Source: Gammaproteobacteria bacterium
GTDB taxonomy: Bacteria; Pseudomonadota; Gammaproteobacteria; Arenicellales; Arenicellaceae
Assembly (NCBI GenBank): GCA_022447525.1
Contig: JAKVBA010000011.1
Location: 6,842-44,148, forward strand
DNA length: 37,307 bases
Direction: 5' to 3'
The notes beneath the pieces are model-generated. The model was not told the DNA's origin. It made no database searches and worked only from the letters and a program-made list of their open reading frames with translations. The first letter of the stretch is position 1, and each line of letters starts with the position of its first letter. Shown here piece after piece: positions 18,007 through 25,804 of this stretch. Both the position numbers and the translations under genes were made by a program.

Positions 18007-18822
18007 ATGCGAAGACTTTTAGTAGCAGGTAACTGGAAAATGCACGGCGATGTTACTATGACGACAGAGCTAGTGGAAGGTGTTGCTGCAAAAGTAGTGT
18101 CGATGTCTGAGGGTAAAGATCTTTCTTACGAAGTATTGGTCTGTCCGCCCTCAATATACTTGTCTAAGGCTGTCGATGTGGCTGGCAGAGCTCTGTCTGA
18201 AATAAAGGTTGGCGCTCAGAACGTAAGCGAACATAGTCATGGCGCTTACACTGGCGAGATATCGTTACCCATGTTATCTGAGATTGGCTGTGGTTATGTA
18301 TTACTCGGCCATTCAGAGCGTAGGCAATACTACGGCGAAACCAATGAATCGGTAGCAAAGAAGTTCGCTGCATGCACCGCGTTTGGTGACGTAGTGCCCG
18401 TTTTATGTGTTGGTGAGTCATTGGCCGAGCGCGAAGCTGGTTTGACTGAACAGGTTGTTGAAAATCAAATCCAAGCTGTACTTGACTTGGTTGGTATTGA
18501 AGGTTTTGGTAAGAAATACCTTCAAAATACAAAGAATGCCGTAATTGCTTATGAACCTGTTTGGGCCATAGGCACAGGTAAAACAGCAACGCCAGAACAA
18601 GCACAAGAAGTACATGCATTTATAAGAGAAATGCTTGCTTCACTGGATAGAGGTATCGCAGACAGTACCCAAATTTTATATGGGGGTAGTGTTAAACCGT
18701 CAAATGCACTTGAGCTTTTTGCTCAAAAAGATATTGATGGTGGTTTGATTGGCGGTGCTTCATTAGAAATTGAAAGCTTTTCAGAGATCTGTAAAGCTGC
18801 ACAAAAATTGGCAGAATCTTAA
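18007..18822 (+). CDS. tpiA: Triose-phosphate isomerase
   Basis: TpiA interconverts dihydroxyacetone phosphate and glyceraldehyde-3-phosphate in glycolysis and gluconeogenesis. I chose ATG 18007: GAGG lies six bases upstream and the product then begins MRRLLVAGNWKMHG, the family N-terminus. The frame could extend back to a TTG at 17983, but that adds an unneeded leader. Catalytic Lys is in GNWKMH, His in LLGHSERR and Glu in AYEPVWAIGTG; the phosphate loop is YGGSVKPSN, followed by GGLIGGASL. Length 271 residues. The order glmM-tpiA-secG-tRNA-Leu matches Pseudomonas-like gammaproteobacteria, not E. coli, where tpiA lies elsewhere. Confidence 0.97.
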   Translation: MRRLLVAGNWKMHGDVTMTTELVEGVAAKVVSMSEGKDLSYEVLVCPPSIYLSKAVDVAGRALSEIKVGAQNVSEHSHGAYTGEISLPMLSEIGCGYVLLGHSERRQYYGETNESVAKKFAACTAFGDVVPVLCVGESLAEREAGLTEQVVENQIQAVLDLVGIEGFGKKYLQNTKNAVIAYEPVWAIGTGKTATPEQAQEVHAFIREMLASLDRGIADSTQILYGGSVKPSNALELFAQKDIDGGLIGGASLEIESFSEICKAAQKLAES

Positions 18823-18886
18823 GATTTAGCTTGAAAGTCGAAGTTTAGAACAGATACTTTGCAAAGATAAAAAATACAGAGTTACG

Positions 18887-19366
18887 ATGGACATCACAAT
18901 TATTCTATTAATCGTCAACGTGTTCGCAGCTGTCGCTGTCATTGGGTTGACCTTGATTCAGCAACCAAAAGGCGATATGGGTTCGGCATTTGGTGGCGGC
19001 GGCTCACAAAGCATGTTTGGTAGCCGAGGCTCGGCCAACTTTTTAACCAAGAGCACTTCTTGGATGTGCTTTGTGTTTTTTGCAACTAGTCTGATGTTGG
19101 CTTATCTTTATGCGCAAGTCGGAAACGACGAGGGCGTAGTGGATCAGAGTGTGATCGAAGAAGTGAGCAGCGACTTGCCAACAATAGTTGAAAGTGCTGA
19201 ATCAACTAATGCCAATGGAGATCTACCACAGATCCCAGTTGAAGCAGCAGGCGAAACTATCGAAGCTGTTGAGTCTGCTGTCGAAGGCGCCGAGGAAGAA
19301 ATAAACGCTGCAACAGACTCAATAGAAGAAGGGTTGCAAGAGGGTACAGAAAAAGCGCCGGAATAA
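18887..19366 (+). CDS. secG: Protein translocase subunit SecG with long acidic tail
   Basis: SecG is the small accessory subunit of the SecYEG channel. Two membrane helices (about residues 3-24 and 56-76) flank the conserved cytoplasmic loop QQPKGDMGSAFGGGGSQSMFGSRGSANFLTK, given here in part only: GSAFGGG and FGSRGSANF. From residue 80 the protein carries an acidic, Ala/Glu-rich tail of about 80 residues, longer than the E. coli tail (110 residues in total). The tail looks disordered or helical and its sequence is not conserved in type. It follows tpiA by 64 bases and precedes tRNA-Leu by 33 bases, the classical place. Confidence 0.95.
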   Translation: MDITIILLIVNVFAAVAVIGLTLIQQPKGDMGSAFGGGGSQSMFGSRGSANFLTKSTSWMCFVFFATSLMLAYLYAQVGNDEGVVDQSVIEEVSSDLPTIVESAESTNANGDLPQIPVEAAGETIEAVESAVEGAEEEINAATDSIEEGLQEGTEKAPE

Positions 19367-19399
19367 TCCAGCTCGCTTTTAGCATCCAACAAGAATTTT

Positions 19400-19484
19400 G
19401 CTCAGGTGGTGGAATTGGTAGACACGCTGTCTTGAGGGGGCAGTGGCGCAAGCCGTGCGGGTTCAAGTCCCGCTCTGAGCACCA
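19400..19484 (+). tRNA. leuU: tRNA-Leu (GAG)
   Basis: An 85-nt class II tRNA with the 3' CCA encoded. The 7-bp acceptor stem is GCTCAGG with TCTGAGC; the D-arm is GTGGAATTGGTAGACAC. The anticodon stem CTGTC/GGCAG holds the loop TTGAGGG with anticodon GAG. A long variable arm follows, then the T-arm GCGGGTTCAAGTCCCGC. Discriminator A73 fits leucine. It reads CUU/CUC codons. Its place after secG matches leuU in E. coli. Confidence 0.97.
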
Positions 19485-19490
19485 TTATTC

Positions 19491-19520
19491 AAAAAGGCCA
19501 ACTTTTTAGTTGGCCTTTTT
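19491..19520 (+). terminator. Bidirectional terminator after tRNA-Leu
   Basis: AAAAAGGCCAACT (19491-19503) and AGTTGGCCTTTTT (19508-19520) form a perfect 13-bp stem with a TTTT loop. The A-run on one side and T-run on the other make it usable from both strands. It ends the secG-tRNA transcript 6 bases after the CCA. Confidence 0.94.
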
Positions 19521-19580
19521 CTTGCCTAGTACAAAAAGCGCCGTCAGTGGGTAGAATGGTAGAATTGTAGGAGACATTTA

Positions 19581-20576
19581 ATGGAAAGAACTCGATGGGG
19601 GATAATTGCCCCAGGAAAAATAGCCGCAAAGTTTGCCGACGCGCTGCACGCCGTGGATTCAGCCGAGTTGTACGCAGTGGCAAGTAGGTCATCTGAACGA
19701 GCTCGTTCGTTTGCTGAAATACACGGAGCGTCACAGTGGTATGGCGACTACACGGAATTGGTTAAGGATGAGGATGTAGATATCGTTTATATTGCATCGC
19801 CCCATACCTTTCACGCAGAGCAGGCCGTATTGGCACTCACTCACAATAAGCCAGTTTTATGTGAGAAGCCCATTACCGTGAATCACTCGCAGGCAAATGA
19901 ACTTTTTGATCAGGCTAAACGTAATAATCTATTTTGCATGGAAGCGCTATGGACTCGTTTTATGCCTGTTTTTGAAAAAATAGATGAATGGATAGCCACA
20001 GATCAAATTGGGGAAGTTCAAATGATCAGGGCTAACTTTGGCTTTAGTTTTCAGTTTGATCCGAAGGGCCGTTTGTTTGATCCAAACTTAGGTGGTGGAT
20101 CTCTGTTGGATCTTGGAATCTATCCGCTCACATTTGCTCAAATGGTATTAAGAGACTTAAGCCCTAGTAAGGTATCTGCGATAGCGACCAAAGGCTCTAC
20201 AGGAGTAGATGAAAATCTTGGTATGCTGCTTCAGTATGACTCTGGTGTGATAGCTACACTCTCTTCCACTACTCGTGCGAACACAGGTTATATCGCCACC
20301 ATTATAGGAACAAAGGGAAAGATAGAAGTCCCCATGTTTTGGTGTGCTCAATCAGCAGAATTGTACTCAACGGATCGCGCGGAAGAGGTATTAGTTGATA
20401 AAGCGGAGTTTCCGCATTTCTGTAATGGTTATGAGTGGGAGATACAAGAGGCTCAAAGGTGTTTGGCAAATCGACAATTAGAGAGCACAAAAATGACGTG
20501 GCAAAGTTCTCTTGATGTTATGAAAATAATGGATGAAGTAAGAAAGCAAATTAATCTTAGTTATCCTGATGACTGA
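19581..20576 (+). CDS. Gfo/Idh/MocA-family oxidoreductase
   Basis: An NAD(P)-dependent sugar or diol dehydrogenase of the Gfo/Idh/MocA family; the substrate cannot be read from the sequence. The N-terminal Rossmann fold opens WGIIAPGKIAAKFA (residues 6-19). The family motif E95-K96-P97 in VLCEKPITV carries the catalytic lysine. The C-terminal beta-sheet domain has the GGGSLLDLGIYP signature (171-182), shared with dimeric dihydrodiol dehydrogenase-like members. A good ribosome-binding site (TAGGAG) precedes the ATG. It stands alone, after the tRNA terminator and facing phoR, at the place where rimP-nusA-infB usually follow. It is intact at 331 residues. Confidence 0.92.
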   Translation: MERTRWGIIAPGKIAAKFADALHAVDSAELYAVASRSSERARSFAEIHGASQWYGDYTELVKDEDVDIVYIASPHTFHAEQAVLALTHNKPVLCEKPITVNHSQANELFDQAKRNNLFCMEALWTRFMPVFEKIDEWIATDQIGEVQMIRANFGFSFQFDPKGRLFDPNLGGGSLLDLGIYPLTFAQMVLRDLSPSKVSAIATKGSTGVDENLGMLLQYDSGVIATLSSTTRANTGYIATIIGTKGKIEVPMFWCAQSAELYSTDRAEEVLVDKAEFPHFCNGYEWEIQEAQRCLANRQLESTKMTWQSSLDVMKIMDEVRKQINLSYPDD

Positions 20577-20630
20577 GAGCGATGTGCTAACTTCAAATCG
20601 CAACCAAAAGACTACCCGTAACTCATTATG

Positions 20631-21932
20631 TTATGCCGATTTAATGTCTTGTGATGGAATGACCTGAGTGCTGGTGAAATGACATATGAATTTGCTTCCA
20701 ATACCTTCGGAGCTCACTATTTCGAGCTCTGCATCATGTCTTTGTAATACATGTTTGACGATGGCGAGACCTAAGCCGGTGCCGCCACCCTCACGCGATC
20801 TATCAGTGTCTACCCGATAAAAGCGTTGTGTGAGTCTATGCAAATGATGGGGCGGTATACCTAAGCCGTTATCTTGCACACTCAACATCGCTCCTTGTTC
20901 GGTACTTACCCACTGTATTCTTATTTTGCCTTTAGGCTCAGTGTAGTGGATGGCGTTTGTGACTAAATTCGAGATTGCGCTGTGTACTTCAGTCTCGGCA
21001 CCTAATAGTGAAAGCTTGTGATCAATATCAAGAGAAACTCTATGTCGTTTATCTTCTAGTAATGGTTGTACTGACTCGATGATTGTATTGATCAAATTCG
21101 TCATATTAATGGATGTATGCGGAACTTTATTGGCCTTGTCCTCGAGTTTAGCCAAATACAAAAGGTCGCTAACAATTAGCTGCATTCTTAGACTCTGCAC
21201 ATTCATTTGTTCGATGGGCTTCTCGAACACGGCAGGCATGTTGCCACTTCCTTGTAAGATCTCAATATAGCCTCGTAATACTGTGAGCGGAGTTTTGAGT
21301 TCATGTGACACATTCGCAACGAAGTCGGTATGCATCTGATTTACTTTAATCAAGCGACTTACATCACGGGCGATGATCATTCGAGTATCGGAAGAGTACG
21401 GCACCGATTTTAAGTTGATATCTTGTTGGTTAAGTCTGATTGAGTTTATCTCTTTAGTTTCTTTGAGGCTTGAATCGCTGTTTAAAATAGTATCGATTTC
21501 TGGGTGACGAATAAGATCGGTAAACCGTACTCCAGCATCGTCTGGCCAACGTATGGACAGAAGTTCGATTGAATTATTGTTTGCCCATTCGATCTTTCCG
21601 GCCGGATCTATTAGCACAATCGCATCCGGCATTGCGCCCACTGCTTTTCGAAATTGGCCCAGAAGTCCAGCAAGTTGCTTTTTTCGTTTTGCGAATTGGA
21701 TATTCCTATTATTTAGCTTTTTATGTAACAGATAGTACAGGCCACCCATTTCGGGCATTGTGTTATCTCTTGGGTTATCAAGCCATTTATTCAGTAAGTT
21801 TACTCGATGTGTCTGCCATACTATTAGGCCTATGGCTGCCGCGAGCATTGCGATCAGGGTTATATCCAATGAATATCCTACGATCGCGGCGAATAGTAAG
21901 ATAAAGAAATATTTGGTAAGATCTTTTTTCAC
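20631..21932 (-). CDS. phoR: Phosphate regulon sensor histidine kinase PhoR
   Basis: PhoR phosphorylates PhoB when phosphate is scarce, through contacts with the Pst transporter and PhoU. Two N-terminal hydrophobic segments (about residues 8-40) anchor it, with almost no periplasmic domain, as in E. coli PhoR. A charged region follows, then a PAS domain (about 95-190, VGAMPDAIVLIDPAGKIEWAN in part). The HisKA box FVANVSHELKTPL has phospho-acceptor H210. The ATPase core has its N box (SNLVTNAIHYTEPKG), DNGLGIPP and GGTGLGLAIVKHV. Length 433 residues. The start is GTG 21932, 18 bases after the phoB stop. The partner phoB lies directly upstream; no pst or phoU gene is in the window. Confidence 0.94.
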   Translation of the reverse strand: MKKDLTKYFFILLFAAIVGYSLDITLIAMLAAAIGLIVWQTHRVNLLNKWLDNPRDNTMPEMGGLYYLLHKKLNNRNIQFAKRKKQLAGLLGQFRKAVGAMPDAIVLIDPAGKIEWANNNSIELLSIRWPDDAGVRFTDLIRHPEIDTILNSDSSLKETKEINSIRLNQQDINLKSVPYSSDTRMIIARDVSRLIKVNQMHTDFVANVSHELKTPLTVLRGYIEILQGSGNMPAVFEKPIEQMNVQSLRMQLIVSDLLYLAKLEDKANKVPHTSINMTNLINTIIESVQPLLEDKRHRVSLDIDHKLSLLGAETEVHSAISNLVTNAIHYTEPKGKIRIQWVSTEQGAMLSVQDNGLGIPPHHLHRLTQRFYRVDTDRSREGGGTGLGLAIVKHVLQRHDAELEIVSSEGIGSKFICHFTSTQVIPSQDIKSA

Positions 21933-21950
21933 TGGTCTTCGACGATCTTT

Positions 21951-22643
21951 CTAGGCTTGAGGTAGTGAGAACCGATAGCCTACACCCCGAACTGTATTAA
22001 TGTAAGAGTCGCAATCAAATGGTTCTAATACTTTTCGCAGTCTGCGAATGTGTACATCAACTGTTCGATCTTCAACATACACTTGGTTGCCCCATACATT
22101 ATCAAGAAGTTGATCTCGGGCAAAAACGCGATCTGGGTGCGTCAACAAAAAATGCAGGAGTCTAAATTCAGTAGGGCTAAAGTCGACAATCTTGTTATCA
22201 ATGTGTATTCGATGCTGATCTGAGTCGATAGTGATTTTACCGGCGCTAACTACGTCTTGACTGTTTGTTGACTCAGCTAATCGTCGCAGTACGGCTTTTA
22301 TTCGAGAGACCAGCTCTTTGGTAGAGAATGGCTTTTTGACATAGTCATCCGCACCCACATCGAGTCCTCTGATCATATCGTCCTCCTCGTCCTTGGCTGT
22401 GACCATGATGATTCCAACAGACGTATTGCCTTCACGTCGAATTTTACCGGCGAAGTCCACGCCAGACACACCTGGCATCATCCAGTCTAGCAATATTAAA
22501 TCTACGTCCTCAGTCTCCAGTAATTTAGCTGCTTGGTGCGCGTTACTTGCATCAGACACGGTAAATCCCTCCATCTCGAGAGCCATCCTTACCATGTCGC
22601 GTATGGCTGCTTCATCATCAACAATTAGAATATGGGAATTCAC
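21951..22643 (-). CDS. phoB: Phosphate regulon response regulator PhoB
   Basis: PhoB is an OmpR-type transcription factor for phosphate-starvation genes. The receiver has the acidic pair D9/D10, phospho-acceptor D53 in LILLDWMMPGVSG, T82 and K104 before P105. The C-terminal winged helix (about residues 130-228) contains the loop and recognition helix VYVEDRTVDVHIRRLRKVL and ends VRGVGYRFS. Length 230 residues (E. coli 229). It starts at GTG 22643 with AAAGGT upstream at good spacing. Divergent from ttcA across about 270 bp; an imperfect palindrome CTGTCAAATATTACAG (22721-22736) lies there, but a proper Pho box pair could not be shown. Confidence 0.96.
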   Translation of the reverse strand: MNSHILIVDDEAAIRDMVRMALEMEGFTVSDASNAHQAAKLLETEDVDLILLDWMMPGVSGVDFAGKIRREGNTSVGIIMVTAKDEEDDMIRGLDVGADDYVKKPFSTKELVSRIKAVLRRLAESTNSQDVVSAGKITIDSDQHRIHIDNKIVDFSPTEFRLLHFLLTHPDRVFARDQLLDNVWGNQVYVEDRTVDVHIRRLRKVLEPFDCDSYINTVRGVGYRFSLPQA

Positions 22644-22914
22644 GATATTTACCTTTGTTTTGGTTTGTTTTAATCAAAATGACTTAAAATAAGCTTTGGT
22701 TACAATTTTGCTGATTACAACTGTCAAATATTACAGTGTCGTGACATCGTCCATGTTGCTCTTTAACCCAGCCGGTTACTATCATTAGTTAACCAGTTCA
22801 ACTTTACAACAGATTGCTCATAAATGACTTTGTTCTTTTATCAGTCTTAATTTGTGCACAGTTTTAACGTAAACTCGCGCCCAACTAACTTTATTCTCGA
22901 TCTTGATAACAATT

Positions 22915-23823
22915 ATGACGGCCAAACAATATCGTAAAAAATCATACAGCGATAACAAATTGTCCAAAAGGCTGCATCGACAAGTTGGAGAAGCCATAAG
23001 TGACTTCAACATGATCGAGGATGGCGATAGAGTTATGGTTTGTTTGTCTGGTGGCAAGGACAGCTACACGCTGCTCACTATTCTAGATAATATGCGGCAG
23101 CGAGCACCAATTAATTTCGAAGTTATTGCAGTCAATTTAGATCAGAAACAGCCTGGTTTCCCTGAAGAGGTTCTCCCAACATATTTAGCCTCCCAAGGTA
23201 TCAACTATAAGATAGTCGAAGAAGACACCTACAGTGTTGTTACCGATAAGATACCTGAGGGTAAAACAACCTGCTCTTTATGTTCTCGCCTGCGTCGAGG
23301 AATCTTATACCGAACCGCCAGCGAATTAGGAGCCACCAAGATCGCATTAGGACACCATATGGACGATATGGTTGAGACTCTTTTTTTGAACATGTTCCAC
23401 GGCGCTAGATTAAAGAGCATGCCACCAAAGTTGGTAAGTGATGACAAACAACATATGGTCATTAGGCCGTTAGCATATTCTCGGGAATTCGATATAGCTA
23501 AATTTTCTGAAATACAACAATATCCCATCATTCCTTGTAATTTGTGTGGCTCACAAGAAAATCTTCAGCGCAAACGCATCAAAGAAATGCTTGCTCAGTG
23601 GGACAAAGAACAGCCAGGAAGAGTCTTTAATATTTTTAAGTCAATGTCCCGAGTGACCAAAAGTCATTTGACCGATAGTGATCTATTCGACTTTAGAGGT
23701 CTCACAACCGCAAAGGCAGACCAACTGCAGGAATTCGATATTGCCTTCGATGAATCACCGATGGAAACCTTGATGACTAGATCTGCTTTGAATCTGCAGT
23801 TATCAGCCGATAAAGAGCCCTGA
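22915..23823 (+). CDS. ttcA: tRNA 2-thiocytidine(32) synthetase TtcA
   Basis: TtcA thiolates C32 of certain tRNAs, using ATP and an iron-sulfur cluster. From ATG 22915 the product has the PP-loop SGGKDS at residues 45-50. Cluster ligands are C120 and C123 (TTCSLC) and C208 within IPCNLCGS, close to C122/C125/C213 of the E. coli enzyme. [10 protein letters not shown] follows the canonical order. A TTG at 22903 would add four residues; ATG is preferred. Length 302 residues. The C-terminus ends SADKEP, which is the first copy of an 18-bp tandem repeat that continues past the stop codon. It is divergent from phoB and convergent with msrA. Confidence 0.96.
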   Translation: MTAKQYRKKSYSDNKLSKRLHRQVGEAISDFNMIEDGDRVMVCLSGGKDSYTLLTILDNMRQRAPINFEVIAVNLDQKQPGFPEEVLPTYLASQGINYKIVEEDTYSVVTDKIPEGKTTCSLCSRLRRGILYRTASELGATKIALGHHMDDMVETLFLNMFHGARLKSMPPKLVSDDKQHMVIRPLAYSREFDIAKFSEIQQYPIIPCNLCGSQENLQRKRIKEMLAQWDKEQPGRVFNIFKSMSRVTKSHLTDSDLFDFRGLTTAKADQLQEFDIAFDESPMETLMTRSALNLQLSADKEP

Positions 23824-23874
23824 TAGTCAAAAGAGCCTTCAGCCGATAAAGAGCCCTCAGCCGATAAAGAGCCC
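23803..23874 (+). repeat. Four 18-bp tandem repeats over the ttcA stop codon
   Basis: TCAGCCGATAAAGAGCCC occurs exactly at 23803-23820, 23839-23856 and 23857-23874. The 18 bases between the first two copies (23821-23838) are a worn copy that keeps AAAGAGCC and holds the TGA-TAG stop of ttcA. The 18-bp unit keeps the reading frame, so each copy would encode SADKEP; past the two stops, the frame reads SKEP-SADKEP-SADKEP and then TAA. The array therefore looks like a hexapeptide tail that expanded and was then cut short, or slippage at the 3' end. Confidence 0.9.
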
Positions 23875-23916
23875 TAAGCTATAAAAAATCGTAGTTGGAT
23901 AATTTGGCCTAATAAA

Positions 23917-24516
23917 TTACTTACCCCAGAGGTCTCTCACACGTTTGTCTCTACCACAGCCATTACGGTAGAAGCGGTATCTGATGGGATTCTTTTTGTA
24001 GTAGTCTTGATGATACTCCTCAGCCAAATAGAATGGCTTAGCCGGCTCAATTGCCGTGACGATTGCATCGCTAAACGTTTTGTTTTTGTTCAATTGGTCA
24101 AGGGATGACAATGCGATCTGTTTTTCGAGTTCATCAGCGTAAAAAATAGCACTGCGATAGGAACTACCTTTGTCACAGAACTGTCCATCTGGATTGGTTG
24201 GATCGATATGGCGCCAAAAGTATTCCACAAGATCACTGTAGCTCACTATTGTCGGATTGTATGATACTTGGACCACTTCGTAATGTCCGGTTTCAGTGTA
24301 GGTGACTGTTTTGTAGTTGGCGGTATCGGCTGCCCCGCCACTGTACCCAGAAACAACGTTCGTTACACCGTCAAGCTTCTCAAAATCAGCTTCAATACAC
24401 CAAAAGCATCCACCAGCGAAAATAGCTGTTTTATCCTTGTTCCTCATCTCAGCCATGGCAGTACTATCTGTCAACAAAAGGACGAGGGCGTAAATTTTAA
24501 AGATTTTGCTTGTCAT
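23917..24516 (-). CDS. msrA: Exported peptide-methionine (S)-S-oxide reductase
   Basis: MsrA reduces methionine-S-sulfoxide in proteins. I chose ATG 24516, which gives a signal peptide (residues 1-22, hydrophobic IYALVLLLTDSTAMA, then E) and has GAGAG seven bases upstream; the frame extends to 24594 but adds an implausible basic leader. The product is thus probably periplasmic. The catalytic motif GGCFWC gives nucleophile C37 plus C40. Other family marks are the VSGYSGG turn, GHYEVVQVSY and a YRSAIFY strand. A late Cys in NGCGRD (about residue 189) may resolve the disulfide. Length 199 residues. It is divergent from a second msrA 157 bp away. Confidence 0.95.
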   Translation of the reverse strand: MTSKIFKIYALVLLLTDSTAMAEMRNKDKTAIFAGGCFWCIEADFEKLDGVTNVVSGYSGGAADTANYKTVTYTETGHYEVVQVSYNPTIVSYSDLVEYFWRHIDPTNPDGQFCDKGSSYRSAIFYADELEKQIALSSLDQLNKNKTFSDAIVTAIEPAKPFYLAEEYHQDYYKKNPIRYRFYRNGCGRDKRVRDLWGK

Positions 24517-24673
24517 CTGAAAACTCTCAAAAATTATTCTACTAAAAAGTTGATTGGCTTGATTATGACGAATACGTGATCTTGAAATCATCAATGAAGC
24601 TACAATATGGATTAATTAGGTACTTTAACTATTGCTGTATCGACCTTCATCTTACTCATACTGGAGAAAGACC

Positions 24674-25312
24674 GTGTTAGAGAAAAAAATATCACTTCCG
24701 AGTGCAGAAGAAGCATTGCCGGGTAGACAAACCGCTATCTCGTTTACAAACAAGCATTTTGTCAACGGTGCACCGCTAACCTATCCATATACTGATGAAG
24801 ATAAAACATTGGATATAATTTATCTTGGGCTTGGTTGTTTCTGGGGCGCTGAAAGAAAGTATTGGCAGATGCCTGGGGTAATTACAACTGCAGTTGGGTA
24901 TATGGGTGGGTTCACTGCTAACCCAACTTATGAAGAGGTCTGTACAGGGATGACCGGTCACAATGAAGTTGTGAAAGTGGTGTTTGATGTTAATGAAACC
25001 GATACTAAGGCCTTGCTAAAGGCCTTTTTTGAATTGCACGATCCTACTCAAGGCATGCGTCAAGGTAATGATAGGGGCACGCAATACCGATCGGGCATTT
25101 ACTTTACCAGTGCAGACCAAGAAGCAATCGCCAGAGAGTTACTGCAACAATATCAGTATGAGTTGAGCAGACATGGTCATTCTGAAATCACTACTGAGTT
25201 ATTACCTGCCCCGAAATTTTACTTTGCCGAGGATTACCATCAACAGTATTTGGCTAAAAACCCAAATGGCTATTGTGGTATCGGTGGTACCGGCGTGACC
25301 TGTCCTATTTGA
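24674..25312 (+). CDS. msrA: Cytosolic peptide-methionine (S)-S-oxide reductase
   Basis: A second MsrA, of the E. coli cytosolic type: 212 residues, the same as E. coli, with the matching N-terminal extension [14 protein letters not shown] and the motif GCFWGAER (nucleophile C55). [19 protein letters not shown] is the substrate-site block, and resolving cysteines lie in [13 protein letters not shown] at the C-terminus. The start is GTG 24674, with GGAG seven bases upstream; an upstream in-frame TTG at 24632 has no such support. The DUF423 gene starts 7 bases after its stop and is probably co-transcribed. Confidence 0.96.
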   Translation: MLEKKISLPSAEEALPGRQTAISFTNKHFVNGAPLTYPYTDEDKTLDIIYLGLGCFWGAERKYWQMPGVITTAVGYMGGFTANPTYEEVCTGMTGHNEVVKVVFDVNETDTKALLKAFFELHDPTQGMRQGNDRGTQYRSGIYFTSADQEAIARELLQQYQYELSRHGHSEITTELLPAPKFYFAEDYHQQYLAKNPNGYCGIGGTGVTCPI

Positions 25313-25319
25313 GATTTCT

Positions 25320-25697
25320 ATGTTTTTCTCTTCAAGCAAAATCTTTGCAGTTAGCGGTGCTCTGCTATGTCTTTTTGCCGTTTTGTTGGGTGCTTTTGGG
25401 GCTCATGCTCTAAAAGATTTGCTGGAGCAAAACGCGCGTTTGGATACATTCGAGCTCGCTAACAGATATCAGTTTTTTCATGGCTTAGCGTTACTAATTA
25501 TATCCGGACGATATGATTTCGTTGCTACTTTCGAAAAACTGATTGGGTTTTGCATTCTGGTTGGTGTAATCGTATTTAGTGGATCCCTCTACGTGCTATC
25601 TATTTCGAATTTCACTTGGTTAGGTGCTGTAACTCCAATTGGCGGGCTCTTGCTAATTTTGGGGTGGGGTACTTTGGCAGTCAAAGAATGGCGCTGA
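25320..25697 (+). CDS. DUF423 small membrane protein
   Basis: A 125-residue inner-membrane protein of the DUF423 (YgdD/YwdK) family, whose function is not established. It has four hydrophobic segments: about residues 8-28 (AVSGALLCLFAVLLGAFGAH, with the family AFGAH motif), 49-62, 70-93 and 97-118. FHGLALL is the conserved second-segment motif. It follows the cytosolic msrA by 7 bases, so translation is probably coupled. No enzyme motif is visible. Confidence 0.9.
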   Translation: MFFSSSKIFAVSGALLCLFAVLLGAFGAHALKDLLEQNARLDTFELANRYQFFHGLALLIISGRYDFVATFEKLIGFCILVGVIVFSGSLYVLSISNFTWLGAVTPIGGLLLILGWGTLAVKEWR

Positions 25698-25804
25698 TCT
25701 CCGACGATACTCATTTTAGCAATCAAGCGCTCCATAGGTTACCATAAGGGGACAACTAGGAAACTAAAAACAGGTCAGTGGTCGATTGGTCGGCGAAGCT
25801 ATAA

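Noticed and set aside
22721-22736. Possible Pho box upstream of phoB
   Set aside because: Only one CTGTCAA-like half is present. The second half does not match at the required 11-base spacing, so the site is just an imperfect palindrome.
23803-23874. CRISPR-like array
   Set aside because: The copies are directly adjacent with no unique spacers, and they keep the ttcA frame, so this is a simple tandem repeat.
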